From an uncultured Lachnospiraceae bacterium (GTDB lineage: Bacteria > Bacillota > Clostridia > Lachnospirales > Lachnospiraceae), in assembly GCA_910579735.1 (NCBI GenBank), contig CAJTUZ010000016.1, positions 15,536 through 79,535 on the forward strand: 64,000 nt of DNA, in the 5' to 3' direction. Position numbers and translations under genes: made by a program. Under the pieces are notes generated by a model that was not told the origin of the DNA, ran no database searches, and saw only the letters and a list, made by a program, of their open reading frames with translations. Of this stretch, positions 42,415 through 51,376 are shown piece by piece; position 1 is the stretch's first letter; each line of letters begins with the position of its first letter.

Positions 42415-44883
42415 TTACCTACCATCTCCTTTCCTTGTAAGCTCCAATACCGCCACGCAAAGCGCCGACATACGGTATGTAAAATCTGCGGCCGCTCCCG
42501 TCTGACTGTAAGTCTTATCGCTCACGTGTTCCGGCTCCTCAAAACTGTTGATATCCGTTTTTCCTCCGGTAAGTACATGTGCCGTATAATCTGTCTCAAC
42601 TTCACAGTCCAGTTTGATCTCTATCCCGGCTTCCTCTTCTTCCATATTCACCAGCTTGACATAAATCTTCTTTTCATCAGCCGTTACAACGCTGCTCTGC
42701 GCCGGGAAGGAAGGGAGGTCAGTCTCTCCGATCAGAATATCTTCATGATATAATTGCAGAACCGTTCCGTCAGTCCGGTAAGCATATCTTGTAAATCCTT
42801 CTACAGGACAGGTTTCTTCCTGAAAATGTGCAAGTTCCCTGGAACTTGGTCCGTACTGGTCTGTCAATACATGTTCCTTACCTTTGATCTTCCACAGAAT
42901 CGGTTTTACATTTTCCACATTCCACGCAGCCGGCGGATGTGTTTCATCGCTGATGTATCTGGTATCCGGTAATCTGTAAGGAAAGATTCCAAGTACATGC
43001 TCTTTCTCATCATTTTTTTCTATGTATAATTCGATTCCAAACGTACCGTTCTCCTGCACTTCATCACCGAATACGACCAGGATCTCGTCAAGCTTTGCCC
43101 CAAAATGCCTGCGGCTTTCCGCAATCTGCTCTTCATCCGGAGGGGTAATAATAAAACTGCCCGCATCTTCCTGTACTCTGCCCATTATTTCATGCTCTGC
43201 ATCCTGTTTTGCACCATTCCAGACAGGATTTCTGAATCGCAGGCCCGGCTGTCCCAGCAACGCCAGACGGCCTTTCATCGGCCGGGTGATCCGTTCCGTT
43301 GCAAGCTCACTGGCCGCTACATATTCTCCCCTGAAAGCCCCGAACATTTTCCACACATAATAGCTGGGTATGCCGAAACTCTTCGTATGGTCAAAACGGA
43401 TCAGGTTAGGAGACCATGACTGATAGTTCACATTTTCCAAAAGCGGCGCATAGGAAGCCAGCGTTACAATATCCTGATTCCGTTCTACACCGGTAAAAAA
43501 TGCCGCTTCACCAAGCGCTGCATAAAGTTCGCTTACATATCCCCTCACCACGGCCACTTCGCCCAAAAAGATCTCCGGGCCGTTCCGGTCATATGCGTCA
43601 AACAAATGCGTATTTTCCGCAAACCATTCCGTCGTATCATAATAATGTTCATCCACGATCTGCGCTTCCAGTCCCTTTTTCTCCAAATGGGAATCGGCAA
43701 TACACTGAATATGCGGATATTTTGCCTTGACAGCATCATAAAACATCCTGTACCTTGTTTCGTAGTTTTCTCCCCAGTTCTCGTTTCCGATTTCAATATA
43801 ATTCATCAGAAACGGTTCCGGATGTCCCATCTGCGCCCGCAGTGCGCCCCACTTCGTATCTGTGCCGCCTACCGCATATTCAATGGCATTCAAAGTATCT
43901 TCCAACGCAGCTTCCAGCTCTTTGCCTTCCATCAGCGTTTCCTTTCTTGCCTGACAGGTCATGCCGCAGTTACAGACATACAGAGGTTCCATATTCAGAT
44001 CTTCACAAAACTGCAGATATTCATGAAAACCAATCCCGTCATATGTTCTGTAATGCCACATCAACAGTTTCCCCGGCCTCTCCCAGACCGGACCTACGGT
44101 ATCTGCAAACCGCCACATTGTGGAAGGCGTGAATCCCTCTACAATACATCCGCCCGGAAAACGGAAAAATTTCGGCTGAAGCCCTTTGAGCAGTTCTGCA
44201 ATATCACTGCGCATCCCGTGATCCTTAAAAGTTTTCACCGGCATCAGCGATACAAAACCAAGCTGCAGCCTGCCCCCTTCTGCGCAGCACAGACATGCCG
44301 ATTTCTCCAGTGCATCCTCCGCTGCCTCATAGACCAGATCATAGCGTTTCCAGTCTCCCGGTTCCACATGCAGGCTTCCGGCCGTTACTCCCGCAAAAGA
44401 AAGCGTCAGGTTAACCGCTTCTTCCGCTTTGGCAAACATATAAAAACGATAGCTCTCTCCTTTCGTCTGGGCAATACCGCAGAATCCTACATTTTCCAGG
44501 GATCCGCCGGGTGTAAATTCTACTTCCAGACTGGCCCGTCTGTGCTCATTAAGCGTATCATCCTGCCGCAGCGCCATCCGCGCATTCTTCGTATACCAGC
44601 CGGGAATCTCTGTTTTTTCAAGCTTCCCCAGCTTTACCCAGCGGGTGAGGCCTTCTCCGCCGTTAAACTCGTCCCGCCATCCTTTATCTGTTTCAAAGGC
44701 GTATCCATTCTCCACGGCATGGCATCCATCCGGCAGCAAAGAATCTTCAAAACTCCTGTTGCGCAAAAGCTCCGGATAAAGCCCGCCATCTACTGCACGG
44801 TTAATATCTTCCAAAAAAATCCCGTACAGATTCGGCGCCGTTTTCATCAGCTTCTCTTTGACCTTGATCGTCAGTTCTGCCAT
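42415..44883 (-). CDS. Alpha-L-arabinofuranosidase, glycoside hydrolase family 51
   Basis: The product is 822 residues without a signal peptide. GIFLEDINRAVDGGLYPELLRNRSFE opens the protein; a carbohydrate-binding-like sandwich (about 75-215) follows, then the barrel with PKFFRFPGGCIVEG, acid/base E368 in IEIGNENWG and nucleophile E442 in IFLGEVAV. It removes L-arabinose side chains from arabinoxylan or arabinan oligosaccharides brought in by the ABC importer encoded next. It is the first gene of that unit, with a strong promoter and two LacI-type operators. Confidence 0.93.
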   Translation of the reverse strand: MAELTIKVKEKLMKTAPNLYGIFLEDINRAVDGGLYPELLRNRSFEDSLLPDGCHAVENGYAFETDKGWRDEFNGGEGLTRWVKLGKLEKTEIPGWYTKNARMALRQDDTLNEHRRASLEVEFTPGGSLENVGFCGIAQTKGESYRFYMFAKAEEAVNLTLSFAGVTAGSLHVEPGDWKRYDLVYEAAEDALEKSACLCCAEGGRLQLGFVSLMPVKTFKDHGMRSDIAELLKGLQPKFFRFPGGCIVEGFTPSTMWRFADTVGPVWERPGKLLMWHYRTYDGIGFHEYLQFCEDLNMEPLYVCNCGMTCQARKETLMEGKELEAALEDTLNAIEYAVGGTDTKWGALRAQMGHPEPFLMNYIEIGNENWGENYETRYRMFYDAVKAKYPHIQCIADSHLEKKGLEAQIVDEHYYDTTEWFAENTHLFDAYDRNGPEIFLGEVAVVRGYVSELYAALGEAAFFTGVERNQDIVTLASYAPLLENVNYQSWSPNLIRFDHTKSFGIPSYYVWKMFGAFRGEYVAASELATERITRPMKGRLALLGQPGLRFRNPVWNGAKQDAEHEIMGRVQEDAGSFIITPPDEEQIAESRRHFGAKLDEILVVFGDEVQENGTFGIELYIEKNDEKEHVLGIFPYRLPDTRYISDETHPPAAWNVENVKPILWKIKGKEHVLTDQYGPSSRELAHFQEETCPVEGFTRYAYRTDGTVLQLYHEDILIGETDLPSFPAQSSVVTADEKKIYVKLVNMEEEEAGIEIKLDCEVETDYTAHVLTGGKTDINSFEEPEHVSDKTYSQTGAAADFTYRMSALCVAVLELTRKGDGR

Positions 44884-44910
44884 GTCCTTCTCTCCCTTAA
44901 ATTTTTAAGT

Positions 44911-44922
44911 AAAACGTTAAAC
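44911..44922. promoter_or_regulatory. LacI-type operator downstream of the GH51 promoter
   Basis: AAAACGTTAAAC, identical over 12 bases to the operator in the GH43-GH31 promoter (23141-23152). It lies 14 bp beyond the -10 element, about the first transcribed bases. Confidence 0.72.
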
Positions 44923-44935
44923 TTGTGTACTTTAG

Positions 44936-44964
44936 ATATTACTCTGCCTTCCTTATACTGTCAA
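44936..44964 (-). promoter_or_regulatory. Promoter of the GH51-transporter unit
   Basis: On the minus strand TTGACA (44959-44964) and TAATAT (44936-44941) with a 17-bp spacer. The 306-bp gap between this gene and the esterase gene is filled by this promoter, two operators and the esterase terminator. Confidence 0.85.
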
Positions 44965-45043
44965 TAGGAATTCTAAATTTTTTATGCACTTTGTAAAATA
45001 TCTATAATTTTTATCAATATTTTTTATATACTTTTTCCACATT

Positions 45044-45055
45044 GGAACGTTAAAC
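45044..45055. promoter_or_regulatory. Second LacI-type operator upstream of the GH51 promoter
   Basis: GGAACGTTAAAC shares ten bases (AACGTTAAAC) with the others. It lies about 133 bp from the operator at 44911, close to 13 helical turns, which would allow a DNA loop. Confidence 0.6.
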
Positions 45056-45111
45056 ATTTCTAAATTATGGCAATTTGCGCAATGTCGGATGCTTATTTCC
45101 TAAAAGATAAA

Positions 45112-45166
45112 AAAGGAGATTGTGCCGATAAAAACAAAAACGTTTTATCTGTTCACAATCTCCTTT
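45112..45166 (-). terminator. Intrinsic terminator of the GH43-LacI-esterase unit
   Basis: AAAGGAGATTGTG (45112-45124) pairs perfectly with CACAATCTCCTTT (45154-45166); the minus strand runs on into TTTTTTATC. Confidence 0.8.
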
Positions 45167-45189
45167 GTCCTATTCCGCAGTACTTCCGT

Positions 45190-47514
45190 TTACCGGAAAA
45201 CTTTTCTCAAAAAGGCATTTGCGCAGTGTCTCCAGAAAGTCCAGTCATGATGGCCGTATCCTTCAAAAAACTCGACCGGCACGCCTGCCTCCGACACTTT
45301 CTTTACATTTTCCACCGTGCCCGGATAATGATCTTCCTCTGTACCGCAAGCCACAAACAGCATCCGGAATCTTTCCCCGAAGGCTTTGGGATCAAGCATG
45401 ATATCGCTGTAGTCCACTTCTTCGTCCTTTATTACGAGACCGCTGGAAAACAACCCGGCCCATGCAAACAATTCCGGATTCTCAAACACGGTGCGCTGCG
45501 TCTGCATGCCGCCCATCGATAATCCTGCCATAGCACGGTGATCCCTGTCGGCAATGGTACGGAACGTCCTGTCGATATAAGGAACACAGCTTCCCGGCAG
45601 TTCCTGCGGGAATGCGCTGAGTGCATAATGATACTGCCCATTTTCCGGGAATGCGTAACCGGTAGTCATTACAATGATCATTTCCTGCATTGAGCCTTCC
45701 GCAATCAGATTATCCGCAATATTGGCAAGTTTGCCCTGCCAGAGCCAGCCTACTTCATTCTCTCCGCCGCCGTGCTGCAGATAGAGTACCGGATATCTTT
45801 GATCGGTATTTTTCTCATAAGAAGCCGGCGTATATACATAGCACAATTTTGTGCGGCCCGTAATCCCGGACGGGTAATACTGATAGTGCACGGTCCCATG
45901 AGGCACCTGGCGGACCCGGTATGCCTCAAAATCTTCTTCGGGCATTTCCAGATAATTGACTGCCTTAAAGCCACCGTATCCTACCGGTGCATTGTTGTCA
46001 ACCACCTCCGTGCCGTTCACAAAACAGCCGTAATAATGGAATCCTTTCTCAATACCGGATACGTCGACGCTCCACCAGCCTTCTTCATCCGTCTGATGCA
46101 GGGCATAACGTCCCATTCCCCAGATATCAATTTCCACACGCTTTGCGCCTTCTGCGCGTACCCAGAATCTGGCGCTTCCGGCGGAAGCATCCAGGATCTC
46201 CGTGCCGGGATGTTCTTCCCGGTATCTTCCGTTAGGCCGGCCTTTTTCATCCACCGCATAGATCAGTCCTTTGTGAATCGGATCCGCCATCAGCATGTGT
46301 TCCGCATAAGTCTGTTTATCCAGCTGCGCCTTATCGGCTTCCGGCTCTTCATAGATCCGTACCGCTTCTTTTTCCTCCGGACTGCCTGCCGCTTTAAAAA
46401 GCAGCATGGCAAAATCCCGCAGGCTTTCCCGCCATACATGCCACTCATGATGTCCTTCGTAGCAGCGCTGTCCGCCTGCCACGCCGAGCGCCGCAAAGCG
46501 GTCCGTATAAATCTTCTGTGCCTCGTCAAGTCCCTTTTCACCCTGTCCTGCCGTCATAAGCACAGTCTGCATAGGATACTTTTCATGTGAGGCAAGGATT
46601 TTCTCCGTCTCATCATCTCTTACACCTGAGAATACCCCGAGATGGGCAAATAATTCCTGAAACCGGGACACGATCTGCGTTGCCTGCGCCGATCCCAGCG
46701 ACAATCCCGCCATAGCACGGTTTCCTCTGTCACGACGGACCGGGAAACGGCTCTCCACATAAGGAATAATATTTTCTACCAGTTCCTTTCCGAAATCACC
46801 CGGAAAGAACACCGGATCTTCCCCTTCCACAAAGGCATAGCCGCAGCACATCACCACGATCATTTCCTCTGCTTTTCCTTCGGCCAGAAGATTATCCATA
46901 ATAAAGTTGAGCTTTCCGTTCCAGAGCCATCCGCTCTCGCTTTCGCCCACGCCATGCAGAATGTAAAGCACAGGATATTTTCTGTCTTTTTCCTTCCCGA
47001 AACTGGGCGGCAGATATACATAGCACTTTTTCCTGTGACCGCTCTGGCCGGACCGGTAACTGTGAATCTGCACGTCTCCGTGCGGCACATCCTTGAGAAA
47101 CCAGAAATCACTTCCCTCCTTCGGCAGCTCAAAAAAGTTGTTTACGCCGAAGCAGCCGTAAGCAAAGGGAGCGTAAGGATTCGTTACCTGCACGCCGTCC
47201 ACAAACCATCTGTGATAGTGAAAGCCCGGAAGGATCCCGGAAACAGTCTTCTTAAAATATCCCTTCTCATCTTTGGCTAAAGCCATCTTTTCCGAACCCA
47301 GGCTTCCGCCATAACCGGATACTTCCACGGTCTCCGCCTCAGGTGCGTACATGGTGAACGTAACGCTCTTATCCTCTTCTACGCTCACGCCGCAGGGTTC
47401 CTCCACATAGCGGATCGATACCTTTCCCTCCTGTCTGTTGAATTCCGCCTTCTTACGAATGGGATCAAAAAAAAGCGGATACATTGTTACTGCCTGATTG
47501 TGTTTTTTTGCCAT
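45190..47514 (-). CDS. Tandem CE1-like esterase with CBM48-like domains
   Basis: The product is 774 residues made of two similar halves, about 45-375 and 445-774. Each half has a CBM48/E-set sandwich (SVTFTMYAPEAETVEVSG; SARFWVRAEGAKRVEIDIWG) followed by an esterase-D/feruloyl-esterase alpha/beta domain. The nucleophile Ser is kept in both (Ser272 in AGLSLGSAQ, Ser666 in AGLSMGGMQ), as are the His-rich ends (EGHHEWHVWR; EGYGHHDWTFWR). No signal peptide is seen, so it would deacylate imported oligosaccharides in the cytoplasm. GGAGG precedes the ATG. It is the last gene of its unit, 104 bp after the esterase fusion. Confidence 0.85.
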   Translation of the reverse strand: MAKKHNQAVTMYPLFFDPIRKKAEFNRQEGKVSIRYVEEPCGVSVEEDKSVTFTMYAPEAETVEVSGYGGSLGSEKMALAKDEKGYFKKTVSGILPGFHYHRWFVDGVQVTNPYAPFAYGCFGVNNFFELPKEGSDFWFLKDVPHGDVQIHSYRSGQSGHRKKCYVYLPPSFGKEKDRKYPVLYILHGVGESESGWLWNGKLNFIMDNLLAEGKAEEMIVVMCCGYAFVEGEDPVFFPGDFGKELVENIIPYVESRFPVRRDRGNRAMAGLSLGSAQATQIVSRFQELFAHLGVFSGVRDDETEKILASHEKYPMQTVLMTAGQGEKGLDEAQKIYTDRFAALGVAGGQRCYEGHHEWHVWRESLRDFAMLLFKAAGSPEEKEAVRIYEEPEADKAQLDKQTYAEHMLMADPIHKGLIYAVDEKGRPNGRYREEHPGTEILDASAGSARFWVRAEGAKRVEIDIWGMGRYALHQTDEEGWWSVDVSGIEKGFHYYGCFVNGTEVVDNNAPVGYGGFKAVNYLEMPEEDFEAYRVRQVPHGTVHYQYYPSGITGRTKLCYVYTPASYEKNTDQRYPVLYLQHGGGENEVGWLWQGKLANIADNLIAEGSMQEMIIVMTTGYAFPENGQYHYALSAFPQELPGSCVPYIDRTFRTIADRDHRAMAGLSMGGMQTQRTVFENPELFAWAGLFSSGLVIKDEEVDYSDIMLDPKAFGERFRMLFVACGTEEDHYPGTVENVKKVSEAGVPVEFFEGYGHHDWTFWRHCANAFLRKVFR

Positions 47515-47618
47515 ACTTTCCTCCTGACTGCCGGTTAGGATGCCGGCCGTATTATCATAATTTTTCCCGATGACAGGTGAATCGATAAACTTCGTCGATT
47601 TTTGCCAAAAACTTCTCT

Positions 47619-50228
47619 CTATAGTGCAAGCGATGCGGCAATCGTCTGCGCATATAATCTCGCCAGGAAATCATTGGGATGATTCAGCCAATTTCCCGTA
47701 AGATCAATATACCGTTTCCGTTTGTTTATTTCGCGATGCACTTCCTGTACGTCTGCCAGTCCGATTCCCTCACCGCAAAGGCTCCGGAGCGCTTCCGCAT
47801 ATTCTTCCTGATGCGCCGCAAAATACATGGGCGGCGTCCCGCACAGAGGATTCGGCAGCGTAGTGGAAACGAGTAAAACTTCCGTCTGCGGACTGTCCTT
47901 TCTGACCGCATCGATCAGTCTCTGCGTCTTTTCCCGGTACTCCTCCATGCCGCATCGGTCATTCATGCCAAAACCTAAAATGACCAGATCCGGCTGATAC
48001 CTTCCCGCTCTGTTATATGCATTTTTGACTGCCCATTCCGTATCCATGCCGCTTAATGACGTATTATGGAAGCTGACCAGATTGTTCCACTTCTCCTTTA
48101 TCCGGTGAAGCAGAAGTTTGGCCCAGACAGGCTGTCCCGGCTGCTGTCCGTATTTCCCGCTGCAGTCAAAACCGCAGCAGATACTGTCACCGAACAGAAC
48201 GATCTTTATAGGTTCTCCCTTTTTAAGCTTCTCCTGCAGACGCGGCAGTTTGTCCACGCAGCTCTTCTGCACTGCACCAAATTGCTTTTCACTCGTAGTA
48301 TAAGTCACGGCAGTCTGCCATTTTGTTACAAGTTCCGGATGTCCGATAGGTTCCAGACTGATAAACTTTCCGTTGTCAGCCGCAACCGGACCAAAATCCA
48401 GTCCGAAACCGCTCTTTTCAAGGGCCTGCTTCGCCTCGTCCTCGGTATCATAGAAAAAAGTCCCCCAACCGGTATGCGGGATCCGGCTGTCCTTTGCCAG
48501 TACCAGACTGCCATCTGCGATCTGGTAATCCCGTTCCTGTTCATACACAACCTGCCCATCGTAGCTTTCCACACAAAGGACCTGCTCCGGCGGGAATAAA
48601 AACGGCGCTTTTACCATACCGTCTTCTTCGATCATCGCGAAAGTCTCCCGAAAGACCGTATCGCTCTCCCAGAGCGGCTGCATCCATTCTTCGCGCCAAT
48701 GTTCTTTTTTTGCCAGCCTTTCTTTGACTTTTTCTATCAGGAATGCCTTATAGGGCGTTTCTTTCTTATAAGAGACTACCGGTCCATCGGATGTAAAGAT
48801 CATCTCGCATGGTTCCTCTTTCGTATAGGGTTTCCATTCCGGCATAGGAGCCCCATCCGCATCCTGCCCGTTTGGATCTCCTGTCTTGATAAAGTTCGCC
48901 CAGTAATTGCACATTTTTCTTGCCAGATCATAATGGCGCCCTACAAATGGCCTCCAGCATTTAGCCAGTGTTTCAAAGAAAAACCACAGATCGCACGAGT
49001 GGAAAGTGCCCGGATTGTCAAATCCCGGAATATCGGGTGTGAAGCGGTAATAATAATACTTCTGCCCGTTTTCTCTTCTGCCATATGAAAAAAGCGCTTT
49101 GGCCGAACACTCCAGACCGTTCACTCTGGCATATTTTCCTTCTTCAAACATGGCTTTGGTTTCCGGAAAAGCCAGAAAAGTTTCCGCTTTATCCGAAAAT
49201 ATCCGCTTTGCTTTTTCCTCCAGTTCCTGCCCGTTTCGGGCCGTAAGGAAACCGGGGAATTCATCCGCGGTATTTCCCGCCATCACAGATACGCCGGCGC
49301 ATTTTCCTTCCAGGAACATTGTCAAAGGATCTCCCACGCAGAAACGTCCGTCCACCACAGTAAACATCCTCGGAAATATCTTCGCATATTCCGCATACTT
49401 ATCGCGGATATAAAAGGCATCCAGCGCTCTTGCCTCTTCCAGATCCGAAACGCCCAGAAAATCAAAGAAATTCTGTCCGTTTTCTTCCGCCTCCCACAAA
49501 GGCTGCGGAATCCCAATGCCGCCTTCTTCATAAGGACTTCTGATCATAGCGCTCATGATCACCGCTTTCTGGAACAGTCCTGCATTCTCCGGACATGCCA
49601 TCTGACTTAAAACGCTTCCGCCGCCCGCAGACTGCCCCGCGATCGTAATATTCTCCGGATCTCCGCCAAAAGCTGCAATGTTGCGGATTACCCAGCGGAT
49701 TCCCGCCTGTTGGTCCAGGCTTCCGAAATTGGCAGGCGCCTCCGGCTGCTCTAATGTAATTTCCGGATGTGCAAGGAATCCGAACACGTTGATCCTGTAA
49801 TTCACGGAAACCACCACTACGCCCCTGCGTGCCAGTCTCTCCCCGTCAAACTCCATTTCCGCAGGATTTCCCCACTGCAGCGCGCCGCCGAAAAACCACA
49901 CCAGTACCGGCAGTTTCTCATCTTCGCTTTTGGCCCCGGTCCAGACATTCAGATACAGACAATCCTCATTCATCGGTATCTTGGGATCCACATTCCATTC
50001 GCGATTATAAATGGTATCGCCAAGTCCCGGCGTGTCCTGCACGGAAATAGGTGCAAACCGTGAAGCATCTCTCATACCTTCCCAATCTTCGCAGGGCTGC
50101 GGCGCGCGCCATCTGTTTTTCCCTACCGGCGGCGCCGCAAAGGGAATCCCTTTAAATGCGGTGATCCGCGGATCCGCCGCCTCGATTCCTCTAAGCCATC
50201 CGTTTTCCACTTTTGTTTCTCTGATCAT
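47619..50228 (-). CDS. Fusion of type B carboxylesterase and SGNH hydrolase
   Basis: The product is 869 residues. Residues 1-510 are a type B carboxylesterase: FKGIPFAAPPVG, NEDCLYLNVW, FFGGALQWG and nucleophile Ser200 in GQSAGGGS. A middle segment (about 545-650) is unassigned. Residues about 674-869 are an SGNH/GDSL hydrolase with GDS (nucleophile Ser682), SLSG, GFGMNDR (block III Asn) and HPNDF (His850/Asp853). Two unrelated serine esterases in one chain suggest removal of different ester groups, such as acetyl and aryl esters, from xylan fragments. No signal peptide is present. GGGAGG precedes the ATG, and the LacI gene lies 48 bp upstream. Confidence 0.85.
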   Translation of the reverse strand: MIRETKVENGWLRGIEAADPRITAFKGIPFAAPPVGKNRWRAPQPCEDWEGMRDASRFAPISVQDTPGLGDTIYNREWNVDPKIPMNEDCLYLNVWTGAKSEDEKLPVLVWFFGGALQWGNPAEMEFDGERLARRGVVVVSVNYRINVFGFLAHPEITLEQPEAPANFGSLDQQAGIRWVIRNIAAFGGDPENITIAGQSAGGGSVLSQMACPENAGLFQKAVIMSAMIRSPYEEGGIGIPQPLWEAEENGQNFFDFLGVSDLEEARALDAFYIRDKYAEYAKIFPRMFTVVDGRFCVGDPLTMFLEGKCAGVSVMAGNTADEFPGFLTARNGQELEEKAKRIFSDKAETFLAFPETKAMFEEGKYARVNGLECSAKALFSYGRRENGQKYYYYRFTPDIPGFDNPGTFHSCDLWFFFETLAKCWRPFVGRHYDLARKMCNYWANFIKTGDPNGQDADGAPMPEWKPYTKEEPCEMIFTSDGPVVSYKKETPYKAFLIEKVKERLAKKEHWREEWMQPLWESDTVFRETFAMIEEDGMVKAPFLFPPEQVLCVESYDGQVVYEQERDYQIADGSLVLAKDSRIPHTGWGTFFYDTEDEAKQALEKSGFGLDFGPVAADNGKFISLEPIGHPELVTKWQTAVTYTTSEKQFGAVQKSCVDKLPRLQEKLKKGEPIKIVLFGDSICCGFDCSGKYGQQPGQPVWAKLLLHRIKEKWNNLVSFHNTSLSGMDTEWAVKNAYNRAGRYQPDLVILGFGMNDRCGMEEYREKTQRLIDAVRKDSPQTEVLLVSTTLPNPLCGTPPMYFAAHQEEYAEALRSLCGEGIGLADVQEVHREINKRKRYIDLTGNWLNHPNDFLARLYAQTIAASLAL

Positions 50229-50276
50229 GTCAACCTCCCATTCTTACCCAATCTGCCTTCTTTTTGTTCTGTTATT

Positions 50277-51326
50277 TTAAAGGGTGATACATTTCACGGA
50301 ATCCCTTTCGATCAGCGTACAGGGAATCTTCTTTTCCACAACGTTTTTTGTCTGTAATGCCTGGCCGCTTTCCAGACTGTCAAGCAAAAGACTGGCCGCC
50401 TCGATTCCGATTTTTCTTAGGCTTAATTCCATAGTCGTAAGCCGCGGGTAGAAATATTCGGAAATATCCCGATTATCAAACCCTGCTATGGAAATTTCTT
50501 CTCCTATCTGCACCCCCTTTTCATGAAAATAATCATATACGCCCCCCGTCATGTTGTCATTCATGCAGAAAATAGCGGTAATGCCTTCCTGCGCCAGATA
50601 GCGCACCTGCTCGTAGCCGGAAGGTCTCTGCCAGTCTCCGTAACGTACCCAGGCGGGATTAAAGAAGATTTTCTCCTCAAATAAAGCCATCTGGTAACCG
50701 GTCAGACGTTTCTGTGTATGGATATTGTCTTTCTTGCCGCCGATCACACCGATCTTACGATGTCCCTTGGAAATCAGATATTTCGTCATTTCATAACCGC
50801 CCTTTTCGTCATCTATCACGACCGACGGTACCTTTTCGGATTCCGTATAGGCATATACCATAACGCTGGGGATGCTGTTATTTTCCGCCAGATAGTGTAT
50901 GATCCTCCCGTGGCCTGCCACATAAAGAAGGCCGTCCACTTTGAGGGAGATCATCTCCTGCATAACGGGATCCATAACAGAACGATATGCCGTTTCATTG
51001 TGGTACCATGTATCATTCCATCTCATATAAAGGCGCAGATTCTGTATCATCGTACGATACCCTTTCGCCTCACATACTTCCATGATACCTTCCAGGATCT
51101 CCGGCGTCGTAAACTGGTCAATCTCCTCTGCAATAATACCGATACAGTTCGTCTTTTTCCTGCGGAGTCCCTGTGCAATATAATCCGGCTGGTATCCTCT
51201 TCGGTGTACCACTTCCAATACTTTCTGTCTCGTCTCTTCACTTACTTTCGGCCGTCCGTTTAGAATATTGGATACTGTAGTCGCCGATACGTTGCACTCT
51301 TTGGCGATTTCTTTCAGTGTTACCAT
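50277..51326 (-). CDS. LacI-family transcriptional regulator of the glycan region
   Basis: The product is 349 residues. The DNA-binding head is at 2-50 (VTLKEIAKECNVSATTVSNIL, then NGRPKVSEETRQKVLEVV), and the remainder is the periplasmic-binding-protein-like sugar sensor (IGIIAEEIDQFTTPEILEGI, ISIAGFDNRDISEYFYPRLTT). It lies between GH43 and the esterase genes, 50 bp after GH43, with AGGAGG upstream. The shared operator core GTTTAACG at three promoters is the natural target. The inducer is probably an arabinose- or xylose-containing oligosaccharide; this is inferred from context. Confidence 0.93.
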   Translation of the reverse strand: MVTLKEIAKECNVSATTVSNILNGRPKVSEETRQKVLEVVHRRGYQPDYIAQGLRRKKTNCIGIIAEEIDQFTTPEILEGIMEVCEAKGYRTMIQNLRLYMRWNDTWYHNETAYRSVMDPVMQEMISLKVDGLLYVAGHGRIIHYLAENNSIPSVMVYAYTESEKVPSVVIDDEKGGYEMTKYLISKGHRKIGVIGGKKDNIHTQKRLTGYQMALFEEKIFFNPAWVRYGDWQRPSGYEQVRYLAQEGITAIFCMNDNMTGGVYDYFHEKGVQIGEEISIAGFDNRDISEYFYPRLTTMELSLRKIGIEAASLLLDSLESGQALQTKNVVEKKIPCTLIERDSVKCITL

Positions 51327-51376
51327 AGCTTGTCACCTCCTTATTTAATTTTCGTGCTATCTGTGCTTTCTTCCGC

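Noticed and set aside
43606..44967. A 453-codon rightward reading frame opposite the GH51 gene
   Set aside because: It lies fully antisense to a clear GH51 enzyme with both catalytic residues; the product has no domain and is rich in His/Arg/Cys, as antisense frames are.
45772..46590. A 272-codon rightward reading frame opposite the tandem esterase gene
   Set aside because: It is an antisense shadow of a duplicated, motif-complete esterase.
47583..47605. A small hairpin between the two esterase genes
   Set aside because: The stem is only five base pairs and the T run faces the wrong strand for these genes.
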